A stretch of DNA of 64,000 bases from Bacteroides sp. UBA7333. GTDB taxonomy: Bacteria; Bacteroidota; Bacteroidia; Bacteroidales; Bacteroidaceae. Location: assembly GCA_002471195.1 (NCBI GenBank), contig DKPN01000047.1:72293-136292 (forward strand), read 5' to 3'. Below are positions 16,172-25,976 of this stretch, in pieces. The position numbers and the translations under genes are program-made. The first letter of the stretch is position 1. Each line of letters begins with the position of its first letter. The notes beneath the pieces were generated by a model, which saw only the letters and a program-made list of their open reading frames with translations, was not told the DNA's origin and searched no databases.

Positions 16172-19069
16172 ATGAACATTCGATTATTATTTTTAGTGGC
16201 TTCGCTATTTTTGATCAGTAGTTGCCAAAACGAATTAGAAAATGAAAGATTCAATGAATCAGCAGTTATCGAATTGCCCAATGGAGAGTTGCAAATTCCC
16301 TTAAACATTGTTTTACCCCATCGTAGCGAAATTGCAGCACGTTCGGTTGCCAACGACAAGGAATCGGCAATAAACAATATTTGGGCAGTCGTTTTTCAAA
16401 CCAACTCATCGGATACAATTCAAAACGAAGCTATCATTACCCAAATAAAAAGTCTAAGAGTAAAAGAGTCGGGCAAATATTATATTGTGTTGGAAAAAGA
16501 AAGTAATCCGTGCCAAGTGCAATTATTGATAAATGTATCGGGAGGAGCAGAAAAAAAATTAAACGAATTAAAAACGAATATCGATAAACTACCAAGTCCT
16601 AACTATTCTGATTACATGCTATCTACCTACAGCCTCCAAGAGCTTTACAAAGATACTAGTGGGATAGGAAAAACAGAACACATCGCAGACTATCTACCTA
16701 TGGCATCGCCATTATTATTCATGCCAAACGGAATCACCCTCGAATCAACTAAAGGTTTACAAGCTGCATTCTATTTTAATTATTCGCGAATAGATATAAA
16801 AATAGACAATCAGATCACTAATTTTGAATTATTGGGAGCTACCCTTGTCAACGGAGCGAATCATACTACTTTGTCGCAAAGCAAACATTTGCCGGTTGCA
16901 CCCCACCATGAAACAACCATGTATCAAGAAAGCATAGCTACAGAACAAGGCGTGTGGCCCATCTATCTGTTTCCGAACAGTGGAGCATTGATGAACGAGC
17001 TACAAGGAACCAACAAAACTTTTTTAATCGTTAGAGGTATATATACTGACACCAACAATAATAAAGCAGAAGGGTTCTATAAGCTCGCCATACGATATGA
17101 AAAGAATGGTAAAAAAGAATATATATATGACATCGTGCAAAACACATTATTATCATTAACCATCCATTCGATAAAGAATGCCGGTTATCCAACATTTGAA
17201 GGAGCTTTGGCGGCATCTGAAACCAACATCAGCTATGATATTGTGATTGATGATGAGATTTCGAATGATATTGTAATGGACAATGGCGAGTACTATATGG
17301 GAGTCAGCAATAGTGAAGCATGGCTATACGTTTTTCCGAATGATATTGTTGTTGCATCGCCCTATAATACAATGGCTCCGATAGAAGTTGTAATTTCATC
17401 GGTTACACTGGGAGTGGCTCATGGCATGCAACTTCCTGATGCTGATAATCGCTCTATCGTATCGAATAATAGTGAGATAGAGATCATCAATCAAGATGAA
17501 TTTAAAAATGCTGCACCACAACAAACAGTCGATATTAAAGCTAAGATTATGCGAAGTAATTTAACCGGCGATGTTTCGATAAGATGTGGAAATCTAATCA
17601 AAAACATCATCATTAAAAGTTTTGATAATATCTCATTTAAGAAAGATTTTCAAATTAATGTACCGGAGGTAGCTTATGCCAAAATAGTGAAAAATTACGA
17701 TGATTATTTAAGATTGAATACCTCGGAAACATATCCTTCCTCGCCTACTCCGTTTATTGAGACTCCTATGGGCAATCTTTTTGTTTGTGGCTTACGCAGT
17801 AAAGTTGAAGAAGAGCGGCTTGCAGAAATAATCGTTTTGAGAAACAGTAATCTGGGCTCAGTTAAAATGGTGGTTACGCAACAAAAATGGCAACCGAGAA
17901 ATGTAACTTATTATTATGATTTAGAAAACGAGGATATATCGAAGCGCGCGAATTCATATATGTTGCCGTTGATCGATGAAAAAACAATTTTCAGAATTTC
18001 GGTTAAAAGGGTGAATGACTATTGGAATGGAGACTGGACTAAAGCTTTTGCAAATGGATCGGGATTTATTTTCAATGGCAACAACGAGTCAAACACACTG
18101 GGTAAGAATATAAATTGGAAACCCACTGTGATTTGGGCCGACTTCGATTTTAAAAATAAACTCGAATTAGTTCGTTATAAAGATGATGGTATCAACATCA
18201 TTTTAAATGCCGATTTCACCACGAAAGAAATAAATAGTGGATATGGAGGCAACATTGTAATTGGTGTGGAAAATGATAAGAATGAGATTTTATGGAGTTG
18301 GCATCTATGGATAACAAATGTGGTAATGTTCGATGATTCTGATCATGTTTTATTAACACCCAACTGTACATTTAATATAGCAAAAGGAGATGAGGTAATT
18401 ACAATGCTCGACCGTTGTCTAGGAGTAAAAATAGACCAACCCGATGAAACAAAAATATCAAGTTTATTAGGCTTATATTATCAGTGGGGACGAAAAGACC
18501 CATTCGCTCAACCTAATACATACACTCACGAAGAACCAATTATATATACTCCTAATAAATCAAGCAATGATGTGATTGTAAAAATCATTAAAACTGAAAG
18601 TTCGATGCCCAAAGCGGTAAACAATCCGTTAACTTTTTATTTTCACGGTAGCAGTATTGGCAATTATGACTGGATAGGCTCTGCTTCGGCTGCTAATTAT
18701 GAAAAGATGAATCGCTGGAATTACATAAAATCCGATTCCACAGGTACAAATCAAGAGATATATAACACCAAAGGAATAAAAACAATTTTCGATCCATGTC
18801 CTTATGGTTGGAGAGTACCATGGGGACAAAATTGGTTTGATCAATCGGTGATTTCAAGTAACAGTTCAATGACCCTAAAATTATATATTCCAAAATCAGG
18901 TTATCGTAGTTACAATACTGGAGAATTGAGTTTCATTGATGAAGAAGGACGATTTTGGAGTGGCTCTTGTCCAAATTTATCGAATGCCAACTATCTTAGT
19001 ACTCAAAAGGGTAATGAGAACACCGGACGTTCATATGGTTATTCTGTCTTTCCTATTGTAGACCGGTAA
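16172..19069 (+). CDS. Large fimbrial tip-like lipoprotein with C-terminal FISUMP-like domain
   Basis: 965 residues, last gene of the operon. A lipobox (FLISSC) precedes an N-terminal fimbrillin-like half (about 30-350, with NIWAVVFQTNSSD and FYFNYSRIDIKID). The middle is beta-rich. The C-terminal third carries LGLYYQWGRKDPF, IFDPCPYGWRVP and FIDEEGRFWSGSC, the pattern of the FISUMP (Fibrobacter succinogenes major paralogous) family found on Bacteroidales surface and fimbria-associated proteins. Position at the operon end and size suggest a tip adhesin comparable in role to FimE or Mfa5; the ligand is unknown. I see no sortase motif and no T9SS sorting domain. Confidence 0.78.
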   Translation: MNIRLLFLVASLFLISSCQNELENERFNESAVIELPNGELQIPLNIVLPHRSEIAARSVANDKESAINNIWAVVFQTNSSDTIQNEAIITQIKSLRVKESGKYYIVLEKESNPCQVQLLINVSGGAEKKLNELKTNIDKLPSPNYSDYMLSTYSLQELYKDTSGIGKTEHIADYLPMASPLLFMPNGITLESTKGLQAAFYFNYSRIDIKIDNQITNFELLGATLVNGANHTTLSQSKHLPVAPHHETTMYQESIATEQGVWPIYLFPNSGALMNELQGTNKTFLIVRGIYTDTNNNKAEGFYKLAIRYEKNGKKEYIYDIVQNTLLSLTIHSIKNAGYPTFEGALAASETNISYDIVIDDEISNDIVMDNGEYYMGVSNSEAWLYVFPNDIVVASPYNTMAPIEVVISSVTLGVAHGMQLPDADNRSIVSNNSEIEIINQDEFKNAAPQQTVDIKAKIMRSNLTGDVSIRCGNLIKNIIIKSFDNISFKKDFQINVPEVAYAKIVKNYDDYLRLNTSETYPSSPTPFIETPMGNLFVCGLRSKVEEERLAEIIVLRNSNLGSVKMVVTQQKWQPRNVTYYYDLENEDISKRANSYMLPLIDEKTIFRISVKRVNDYWNGDWTKAFANGSGFIFNGNNESNTLGKNINWKPTVIWADFDFKNKLELVRYKDDGINIILNADFTTKEINSGYGGNIVIGVENDKNEILWSWHLWITNVVMFDDSDHVLLTPNCTFNIAKGDEVITMLDRCLGVKIDQPDETKISSLLGLYYQWGRKDPFAQPNTYTHEEPIIYTPNKSSNDVIVKIIKTESSMPKAVNNPLTFYFHGSSIGNYDWIGSASAANYEKMNRWNYIKSDSTGTNQEIYNTKGIKTIFDPCPYGWRVPWGQNWFDQSVISSNSSMTLKLYIPKSGYRSYNTGELSFIDEEGRFWSGSCPNLSNANYLSTQKGNENTGRSYGYSVFPIVDR

Positions 19070-19073
19070 TTGT

Positions 19074-20237
19074 TTAAAAAGTATATCCCAATAATATACT
19101 TCCAACCGAAGTATATTCAAAAGCCGTATTACAAAATAAATTATATTCGTATTGGCATTTTAAACTTATGGCTTGTTTGCGTTTTTTTGTGGTATAATAT
19201 TGCGATCCAATACTAAGATATGGATGAAATTTACGTTTTTTATCTAACAACGTATTGTATTTTACCGTTATATTGGCTCCAAAACCTACCTCTCCAAAAA
19301 TACTAAATTGATGGAATGCGTGCGTATAGCGTAAACCAAGATTAGGCACAATTATCGTTTGCTTATCATGCACCAATGGGTAATAATTATATTCAGTTCT
19401 GACATTGTGTATTTGTAAATTAGAATGAATAAGTGAAAAATCAAAAGCCAGCCCGAAACCGGAAGGATTAATGCCCGAAAAAAGAAAATTTACTCCATAT
19501 CGAACAGCCGGATTTGATGTAACATCAAAATATGACTTCCTATAATCGATAAATGCCATCCCCGCATAAGGGGTAACATGAACTCTCATCTTCATTGCAG
19601 ATTTACTTTTGGTCACAAACTCGATACACTCTTCGCCCGTAGTACACATGGCATAATGATACTCCTTCGCAATATAAATCATATCTTGATGGGTATATCG
19701 TGCCTTCTGAACTTTATCAGTCAACTCATGACAATCGCCATATAAATATTGTAAAATAGGGATATATCTTCTAATGGTTCCTCCGTAAGATGTTGATTTT
19801 TCATTTATTAAAACAGAAGGTGAATCGACTTTAACCATACGCCCTTGATCTTCTATAAAATAATAACAGACTCCGGCTTTAGATGTATAATAATACAAAC
19901 TCTTTATCCCTTGTAACAAATATTCTAAGAAAACTTCTCGCTCGCCTTCCATCTTACTCATCTCAATGCGTCGCGAAACATAGTATCGACCATCATTGAT
20001 AAATCTATAACCATATATATCATAAGGCTTATAGTTGTGTAACTCTCCGGTAGACTTGTTCAAAAAACGGCATAAGATCGAGTTATGCATATCGCTTTTC
20101 AAATCGATTTGACCATAAATCGTATCTTTATCCATGGTTATGATATAACCTTCTTTATAGTTACCTTGAGCAGCCACTGTTGTAATAAGAGATATAGCCA
20201 AAAATATGAGGAAGATATTAAGTCGCATTGTTAACAT
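19074..20237 (-). CDS. Putative outer-membrane protein of unknown function
   Basis: 387 residues, converging on the fimbrial operon with four bases between the stops. A signal peptide (LNIFLIFLAISLITTVAAQ) precedes a conserved-looking opening (KEGYIITMDKDTIYGQIDLK) seen in several Bacteroidetes outer-membrane proteins. The rest alternates aromatic and polar residues like a beta barrel, and the last residue is Phe (SVGSILLGYTF), the usual signal for outer-membrane insertion. Met4 is an alternative start. No function can be assigned. Confidence 0.75.
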   Translation of the reverse strand: MLTMRLNIFLIFLAISLITTVAAQGNYKEGYIITMDKDTIYGQIDLKSDMHNSILCRFLNKSTGELHNYKPYDIYGYRFINDGRYYVSRRIEMSKMEGEREVFLEYLLQGIKSLYYYTSKAGVCYYFIEDQGRMVKVDSPSVLINEKSTSYGGTIRRYIPILQYLYGDCHELTDKVQKARYTHQDMIYIAKEYHYAMCTTGEECIEFVTKSKSAMKMRVHVTPYAGMAFIDYRKSYFDVTSNPAVRYGVNFLFSGINPSGFGLAFDFSLIHSNLQIHNVRTEYNYYPLVHDKQTIIVPNLGLRYTHAFHQFSIFGEVGFGANITVKYNTLLDKKRKFHPYLSIGSQYYTTKKRKQAISLKCQYEYNLFCNTAFEYTSVGSILLGYTF

Positions 20238-20310
20238 ATTAATGTATTAGTATTAGACACACGGCAAAGATAACTCATTTTGTTATTTTATTATAATTTA
20301 AAACAATAAA

Positions 20311-20351
20311 AACATCAAAACCACCCTCTCTAAGGTCGTGGTATTGATGTT
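20311..20351 (-). terminator. Terminator of the DUF2027-Smr gene
   Basis: A 14-bp stem with one mismatch (20311-20324 with 20338-20351). On the minus strand it is followed by a T-rich tail. Confidence 0.7.
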
Positions 20352-20372
20352 TCTACTATGTTTTATAAAGAG

Positions 20373-21425
20373 TTATTTTATTGTGACCATGGTGGCACCA
20401 AAGCCATACTCTTGGAAAGAAGCATCCTGATAACGACAGTTGTTATATCTCTTTTTTAGCTCATCAATAATGGCTTTACGCAATACACCATCGCCTTTCC
20501 CATGAATAAACACAATCTTTTTTTCACGACTCGATTTGTATTTATTCATCACTTCACGAAATTTTTCTAACTGAAAGTTTAGCATTTCGCTATTGCACAT
20601 ACCCCGCGTATCATCCAACAATTCATTAATATGAAGATCGACTTCTAATATTCCGTTATTGATAGCACGCTTTACGATAGGTTGCACCTTATCTTTTGCG
20701 TTGCACTGTTTTTGCAATATGGCATCTTGAATATCTTCGGCAGTAACATGAACTTGTTTGACCGGCATATCATTGCGTACGATATCATACATCAATACGG
20801 GGGTTTCGAAGAATACACTTTCACGAAACGTATGCAGTTTATAGAATTTCACCGTATCGATTCTTAACTCAACATTGGCAGCGCCTTTCAAGATAAAGGT
20901 CTTATTATTTTTGAATGGGATGAACTGAATAGCCACATGTTCTAGTTCATTCAGAATGCTTTTGTCAAACTCTTCGAGCAGAAGTTTAGTATTCGGCTCT
21001 ATCATTCCCCCCGAACGAACTTTCCAAGCTTTTCCTTCGGCTGATAAATAATTATAATAAAGGTAGTAATTACTATCATTCACTAAATATGCATCGAAAC
21101 CGGTTGTATTGATCATCTTAATATCTTCGGGAACATACGCCAAATAAATATTTAAGATATCACCTCCTTTTATTTCGGCTTGCGATGTATAAGTAGGGAT
21201 CACAGGTTTTAGAGGTTTATCGGGTATATTAGCAGGTTTTGCTTTGACATCACTCTTTCTTTTCATATTATAATCATCGGTTTCGATTACAACGCACTCT
21301 TTTATTAACATTGGAATATCAAAACCATCAGCATCCTCTACCAATACAATATCTTTTCCTTGGAATCCTTTTACAATTCCACCTCCTATTTCGCTCAAAA
21401 AACGTACTTTATCACCTATATTCAT
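20373..21425 (-). CDS. DUF2027 and Smr domain protein
   Basis: 350 residues, cytoplasmic, no signal peptide. The N terminus (IGDKVRFLSEIGGGIVKGFQ) is an SH3-like strand set typical of the MutS2/Smr-linked Bacteroidetes proteins. The middle is a DUF2027-type beta domain. The C terminus is an Smr domain with VDLHINELL, then FIHGKGDGVLRKAI, and the end QEYGFGATMVTI. Smr domains are usually endonucleases acting on branched DNA or on mRNA; the HGKG motif that marks the active loop is intact. No MutS2 ATPase is fused here. The exact substrate is unknown. Confidence 0.88.
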   Translation of the reverse strand: MNIGDKVRFLSEIGGGIVKGFQGKDIVLVEDADGFDIPMLIKECVVIETDDYNMKRKSDVKAKPANIPDKPLKPVIPTYTSQAEIKGGDILNIYLAYVPEDIKMINTTGFDAYLVNDSNYYLYYNYLSAEGKAWKVRSGGMIEPNTKLLLEEFDKSILNELEHVAIQFIPFKNNKTFILKGAANVELRIDTVKFYKLHTFRESVFFETPVLMYDIVRNDMPVKQVHVTAEDIQDAILQKQCNAKDKVQPIVKRAINNGILEVDLHINELLDDTRGMCNSEMLNFQLEKFREVMNKYKSSREKKIVFIHGKGDGVLRKAIIDELKKRYNNCRYQDASFQEYGFGATMVTIK

Positions 21426-21607
21426 ATTGTATATATTTTTAGTTATCGACTATATTAACGCAAATATAAAGAGTTTTGAAACTTATTATACAATGCTTTC
21501 GGAATAATTATTTCGAAAAATAAACAACACAATTATCTTTCATGGAATGATAACCGAAATATAGCGTTAAACTAACTCGCTTTTTATCAATTTTATGAAA
21601 AAAAATG

Positions 21608-21615
21608 TAGTTTTG
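21608..21615 (+). promoter_or_regulatory. Putative promoter -7 element of the GH110 gene
   Basis: TAGTTTTG fits TAnnTTTG and lies 41 bases before the ATG. Confidence 0.55.
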
Positions 21616-21648
21616 TGCTTATAATCAATCATAAATACCACATTACGA

Positions 21649-23490
21649 ATGAAAACACGTAAAATAACGCTTCTTTTTTTCTTACTATTATCATTTTCGA
21701 CTACACAATCACAGCAGGTATATGACACCTTTTCGATGGGATTAAAACCAGGTAGCAATCAAAATGCGGCACCGGTTTTTGAACAAATACTCAACCAAAT
21801 AAAGTCGGAATGCAACGATACCGATCCAATAACATTGCGTTTATCCCCAGGAAAATATCACTTCTATGAAGAGGGAGCTATATCGAAAGAGTACTATATA
21901 TCGAACCATGACCAAACACAACCAAAGAAAGTAGGAATAGCCATTGAAGGTTTCAAAAACCTAACCATAGATGGACAAGGAAGTGATTTTTTCTTTCATG
22001 GACGAATGTTACCTATCTCGCTCATTTCATCAGAAAACTGTACACTCAAAAACTTTAATATAGATTTCCCAAAGCCTCATATATTGCAAGTTGAAATAAT
22101 CGAAAATAGCAATGAGAAAGGTATTACCTTTAAAACAGCACCATGGGTAGATTATAGAATTACGAATGATTCTATTTTTGAGGGATATGGTGATGGATGG
22201 ACATGCAGACCAATGGTAGGCATTGCTTTCGAAAAAGAGACCAAACGTTTGGTGTATAACACAAGCGATATCAGCGGCCCGGGGAAGGGACTGTATGAGA
22301 TTTCGCCGCAAATCATTCAAGCACCTAATTGGAAAAATGAACGCTTAATACCTGGTACCATAGTGGCATTACGTACCTATTTCCGTCCTGCACCGGGCAT
22401 TTTTATGAGCCATAATACAAATACCGACTTACTAAACATTAACGTACACTATGCAGAAGGAATGGGATTGTTGGCGCAAATGTGCGAAAACATCAATTTA
22501 GATGGCTTCAATGTATCGCTACGTGGAGAAGACGACCAGAGATACTTCACAACTCAAGCAGACGCTACACATTTTTCTAGTTGTAAAGGAAAAATCAATT
22601 CGGTAAATGGATTATACGAAGGAATGATGGACGATGCCATTAATGTACATGGAACTTATCTCAAAGTAATGAAACGAATTGACAATCATACGTTAATAGC
22701 CAGATATATGCACGATCAGGCTTGGGGTTTCGACTGGGGATATGAGGGCAATGACGTGCAATTTGTTCTTTCTGAAACAATGGAAATAACAGGTAAGCCC
22801 AACAAAATAGTATCGATTCGTCCATCCGATAAAGAGACGGTTAATGGTGCACGCGAATTTGAAATAAAATTTAAAAATGCATTGGAGACCAACATCAATG
22901 GTGAGATTAAATGTGGAATCGAAAACTTAACATGGACTCCTGAAGTATATTTTGCAAGTAATATCATTCGAAATAATAGAGCAAGAGGTACTCTATTCAG
23001 TACTCCGAAAAAAACCGTAGTTGAAAATAATCTATTCGATCACACATCGGGCACAGCTATTTTATTGTGTGGCGACTGCAATGGATGGTTCGAAACTGGT
23101 GCATGTAGAAATGTGGTAATCAGAAATAACCATTTTGTGAATGCATTGACCAATATGTTTCAATTTACTAATGCGGTAATTTCTATTTATCCAGAGATAC
23201 CAAACCTAGACGGGCAGAAAAAATACTTTCATGGTGGAAAACATAATAGCATTATTATTGAAAACAATGAATTTGAAACTTTTGACGAACCTTTATTGTA
23301 TGCAAAATCGGTTGATGGATTAATATTCCGCAACAATATTATAAAACGTAATCACGACTATCCCGCTTTTCATTGGAACCAATCACCATTCTTATTTGAA
23401 AGAGCTAAAAATGTGATTATTAAAAATAATTTCATCGACGAAAACAGCCAACTGATACCACTAAAGTTCAAAATCGAAAAATCTCAATAG
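21649..23490 (+). CDS. GH110 family alpha-1,3-galactosidase
   Basis: 613 residues, exported (signal peptide ending near FSTTQSQQ). The protein is a right-handed parallel beta helix, visible in the repeated short N-rich turns (IIIENNEFETFDEP, VIIKNNFIDENSQL). The motifs LSPGKYHFYEEGAISKEYYI, LTIDGQGSDFFFHGRM, LRGEDDQRYFTTQADATHF and GMMDDAINVHGTYL match the alpha-1,3-galactosidases of family GH110 (GalA/GalB), which remove terminal alpha-1,3-galactose from blood-group B or linear Gal-alpha-1,3-Gal structures. Which of the two specificities applies cannot be told from reading. It stands alone with its own promoter, outside any SusCD locus, and would act in the periplasm or on the surface. Confidence 0.88.
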   Translation: MKTRKITLLFFLLLSFSTTQSQQVYDTFSMGLKPGSNQNAAPVFEQILNQIKSECNDTDPITLRLSPGKYHFYEEGAISKEYYISNHDQTQPKKVGIAIEGFKNLTIDGQGSDFFFHGRMLPISLISSENCTLKNFNIDFPKPHILQVEIIENSNEKGITFKTAPWVDYRITNDSIFEGYGDGWTCRPMVGIAFEKETKRLVYNTSDISGPGKGLYEISPQIIQAPNWKNERLIPGTIVALRTYFRPAPGIFMSHNTNTDLLNINVHYAEGMGLLAQMCENINLDGFNVSLRGEDDQRYFTTQADATHFSSCKGKINSVNGLYEGMMDDAINVHGTYLKVMKRIDNHTLIARYMHDQAWGFDWGYEGNDVQFVLSETMEITGKPNKIVSIRPSDKETVNGAREFEIKFKNALETNINGEIKCGIENLTWTPEVYFASNIIRNNRARGTLFSTPKKTVVENNLFDHTSGTAILLCGDCNGWFETGACRNVVIRNNHFVNALTNMFQFTNAVISIYPEIPNLDGQKKYFHGGKHNSIIIENNEFETFDEPLLYAKSVDGLIFRNNIIKRNHDYPAFHWNQSPFLFERAKNVIIKNNFIDENSQLIPLKFKIEKSQ

Positions 23491-23586
23491 AACTGTCAGA
23501 CAACATAATGACATTTGTGAAGACTTATTTATAATAAAAATCTTTTAATTATAATTGAGGCTTCACCCTATTGTTGCTGAAAGTAT

Positions 23587-23594
23587 TAATTTTG
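23587..23594 (+). promoter_or_regulatory. Putative promoter -7 element of queA
   Basis: TAATTTTG fits TAnnTTTG and lies 79 bases before the ATG. Confidence 0.55.
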
Positions 23595-23672
23595 CAGAAC
23601 TGACAACATGTATAAAATGCAGATAAAGCCTTTTTTTTAGAGGCATGACTTTGCTATATAAAATATAATTCA

Positions 23673-24893
23673 ATGAAAGAATCCCCTAAAAATATTCAGA
23701 TAAGCGAGTATAATTATGATTTGCCCGACGAACGAATCGCTAAATTTCCATTACAAATGCGCGATCGGTCAAAGTTATTAATATATCGTCATGGAGAGAT
23801 TTCTGAAGATCAATTCTTTAATCTTCCCAACTATCTAAGTACAGGCGATTTGGTTGTATTCAATAATACAAAAGTAATTCAGGCACGTCTTCACTTTAGA
23901 AAAGAGACGGGAGCGATGATCGAAATATTCTGCCTTGAGCCTATACAACCGAATGACTATGCACTCAACTTTCAACAGACCGAACATGCAGCATGGCTGT
24001 GCATGATTGGCAATCTAAAAAAGTGGAAAGAGGGAGAATTAAAAAGTGAATTGGTAGTAAAAGGACATTCATTGGCATTAACTGCCAAACGAGGTGAGAA
24101 TATGGGCACCAGTCATTGGATCGATTTTTCATGGAATAATAAGGAGGTTACGTTTGCCGATATTCTTGAGGCATTTGGCGAATTACCCATTCCACCCTAT
24201 TTGAACAGAGACACACAGGAGAGCGATAAAGAGACTTATCAAACAGTATATTCTAAAATAAAAGGTTCGGTTGCAGCACCTACCGCCGGACTGCATTTCA
24301 CAGCTTCTGTATTTGACACATTCAAAGAAAATGGAATTGAAGTTGAAGAGGTTACTCTGCATGTAGGTGCAGGTACTTTTAAACCTGTGAAAAGCGAATT
24401 GATTTCGGGACACGAGATGCATACTGAATATATTTCGGTATCGCGATGCACTATTGAAAATTTAATTAAACATCAAGCTAAAGCTGTAGCAGTAGGCACA
24501 ACATCGGTACGTACGCTCGAAAGTTTATATCACATTGGTGTTACGTTATCGCAAAACCCCAATGCTACCGAAAAAGATCTTCATGTAAAACAGTGGCAAG
24601 CTTATGAAGTTCAAACAGAAATAGATCCAATCGAAGCATTGAAATGCATCCGTACGTATATGGAAAGTCATCAGATTGATACTCTACACACAAGTACACA
24701 GATTATTATTGCACCGGGATATACCTACAAGATTGTAAAAGCTATTGTTACCAATTTTCATCAACCGCAAAGCACGTTGTTGCTTTTGGTGTCTGCTTTT
24801 GTAAAAGGCGATTGGAAACGTATTTATCAATATGCGATGGAGCATGATTTTCGTTTTTTAAGTTATGGTGATTCGTCACTACTAATTCCTTAA
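23673..24893 (+). CDS. queA: QueA-type S-adenosylmethionine:tRNA ribosyltransferase-isomerase
   Basis: Transfers the ribosyl part of S-adenosylmethionine to preQ1 in tRNA, giving epoxyqueuosine. Family signatures are present: LPDERIAKFPLQMRDRSKL, GDLVVFNNTKVIQARL, SVAAPTAGLHFT, VTLHVGAGTFKPVK and ATLLLVSAF-like LLLLVSAFVKGDW. At 406 residues it is longer than the usual 340-360. Extra residues occur after GAMIEIFCLEP and before KQWQAYEV. Bacteroidetes often carry two QueA homologues, and this one looks like the longer type, so it may not be the canonical enzyme. It is followed after one base by a Nudix gene. Confidence 0.87.
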   Translation: MKESPKNIQISEYNYDLPDERIAKFPLQMRDRSKLLIYRHGEISEDQFFNLPNYLSTGDLVVFNNTKVIQARLHFRKETGAMIEIFCLEPIQPNDYALNFQQTEHAAWLCMIGNLKKWKEGELKSELVVKGHSLALTAKRGENMGTSHWIDFSWNNKEVTFADILEAFGELPIPPYLNRDTQESDKETYQTVYSKIKGSVAAPTAGLHFTASVFDTFKENGIEVEEVTLHVGAGTFKPVKSELISGHEMHTEYISVSRCTIENLIKHQAKAVAVGTTSVRTLESLYHIGVTLSQNPNATEKDLHVKQWQAYEVQTEIDPIEALKCIRTYMESHQIDTLHTSTQIIIAPGYTYKIVKAIVTNFHQPQSTLLLLVSAFVKGDWKRIYQYAMEHDFRFLSYGDSSLLIP

Positions 24894-24894
24894 T

Positions 24895-25404
24895 ATGAAT
24901 ATCCGTATGGATAATAATGAAGAGTTGTTTCCGATAGTCGATGAAGAAGGAAACATCATTAATAAAGCTACAAGAGGCGAATGCCATAATGGAAGTAAAT
25001 TATTGCATCCTGTAGTGCATCTACATGTTTTTAATGAAAAAGGTGAGTTATATCTACAAAAACGTCCCGATTGGAAAGATATTCAACCGGGTAAATGGGA
25101 TACATCCGTTGGTGGACATATTGATTACGGAGAATGCGTAGAAGACGCTTTAAAGAGAGAAGTGAGAGAGGAGCTTGGCATTATAGATTTTACACCAACA
25201 AAAATTCAACAATATATTTTTGAATCAGATAGAGAACGAGAACTCATTTTTGTGTTTAAAACCATTTACAATGGCACAATCTGTCCATCCAATGAATTAG
25301 AAGAAGGACGTTTTTGGACGAAAGAAGAAATAATTGACAAGATAGGAAAAGATTTATTCACTCCCAATTTTGAGAGTGAATACAAAAAATTATTGATGCA
25401 GTAA
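24895..25404 (+). CDS. Nudix hydrolase
   Basis: 169 residues, cytoplasmic. The Nudix box is complete: GHIDYGECVEDALKREVREE followed by LGI, with every conserved Glu and Arg in place, so the metal-dependent pyrophosphohydrolase site is intact. The surrounding pattern (LYLQKRPDWKDIQPGKWDTS and the opening LFPIVDEEGNIINKATRGE) is that of the isopentenyl-diphosphate-isomerase-like/YfcD subgroup, whose substrates are mostly unknown. It starts two bases after queA ends, so the two are one transcript. Met5 is an alternative start. Confidence 0.92.
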   Translation: MNIRMDNNEELFPIVDEEGNIINKATRGECHNGSKLLHPVVHLHVFNEKGELYLQKRPDWKDIQPGKWDTSVGGHIDYGECVEDALKREVREELGIIDFTPTKIQQYIFESDRERELIFVFKTIYNGTICPSNELEEGRFWTKEEIIDKIGKDLFTPNFESEYKKLLMQ

Positions 25405-25413
25405 AATTGTATA

Positions 25414-25962
25414 TCAATCGTTTTGAATCCAGTTTTGGACATTGATATTAAAAAGACTTTCATCGGGAGCCAGCGTTGCAATCCATTCACCTTTCTCATT
25501 AATCAAGAACTTCTGAAAATTGCCGATAATGGTAGCATCTTCTTTTCCATTCAATGATTTTTGAGTTAGCCATTGGTAGAGTGGAGAAATATTATCACCA
25601 ATCACATTTGTTTTTTGCATCATCGGAAAAGTCACATCATAATCGAGCAAACGATAGGTATTATCATCATAAGATTGTTGCGAATGAATAGAACTAAAAT
25701 CATCAGTAGGAAAGCCTAATACCACAACATTGCTATCACTATATTGATTATAGAACTCTTGCAGTATTGCATAATCGGGTGCTACATTATCGTATATATC
25801 AACATTGACGATAATTACTTTTTTACCTTTCAACTGGCTAAAAGGGTATGTTCTACCTTCTATTGTAGTAGTAGAAAAATCATAAAAAGACTCATGCTGT
25901 GCAAAGAGAGTCACCGAAAAAAAAGTGATCAAAATTGATAACAAGACTTGTTTCATAACCAT
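25414..25962 (-). CDS. Exported glutathione-peroxidase-fold protein lacking the catalytic cysteine
   Basis: 182 residues with a signal peptide (LLSILITFFSVTLFAQ). The fold is that of glutathione peroxidases: LKGKKVIIVNVDIYDN, YAILQEFYNQYSD, VLGFPTDDF, VTFPMMQKTNVIG, SPLYQWLTQ, GNFQKFLINEKGEW. The family's active centre NVASxCG reads NVDIYDN here, so the peroxidatic Cys/Sec is Asp58. The Gln of FPCNQF is Asp88 and the Trp of KWNF is Gly148; only Asn149 of the tetrad remains. The protein contains no cysteine at all. It cannot work as a thiol peroxidase and is probably a binding or structural derivative in the periplasm. A strong hairpin ends about 15 bases upstream. Confidence 0.82.
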   Translation of the reverse strand: MVMKQVLLSILITFFSVTLFAQHESFYDFSTTTIEGRTYPFSQLKGKKVIIVNVDIYDNVAPDYAILQEFYNQYSDSNVVVLGFPTDDFSSIHSQQSYDDNTYRLLDYDVTFPMMQKTNVIGDNISPLYQWLTQKSLNGKEDATIIGNFQKFLINEKGEWIATLAPDESLFNINVQNWIQND

Positions 25963-25976
25963 GTATTTAAAAAAAT

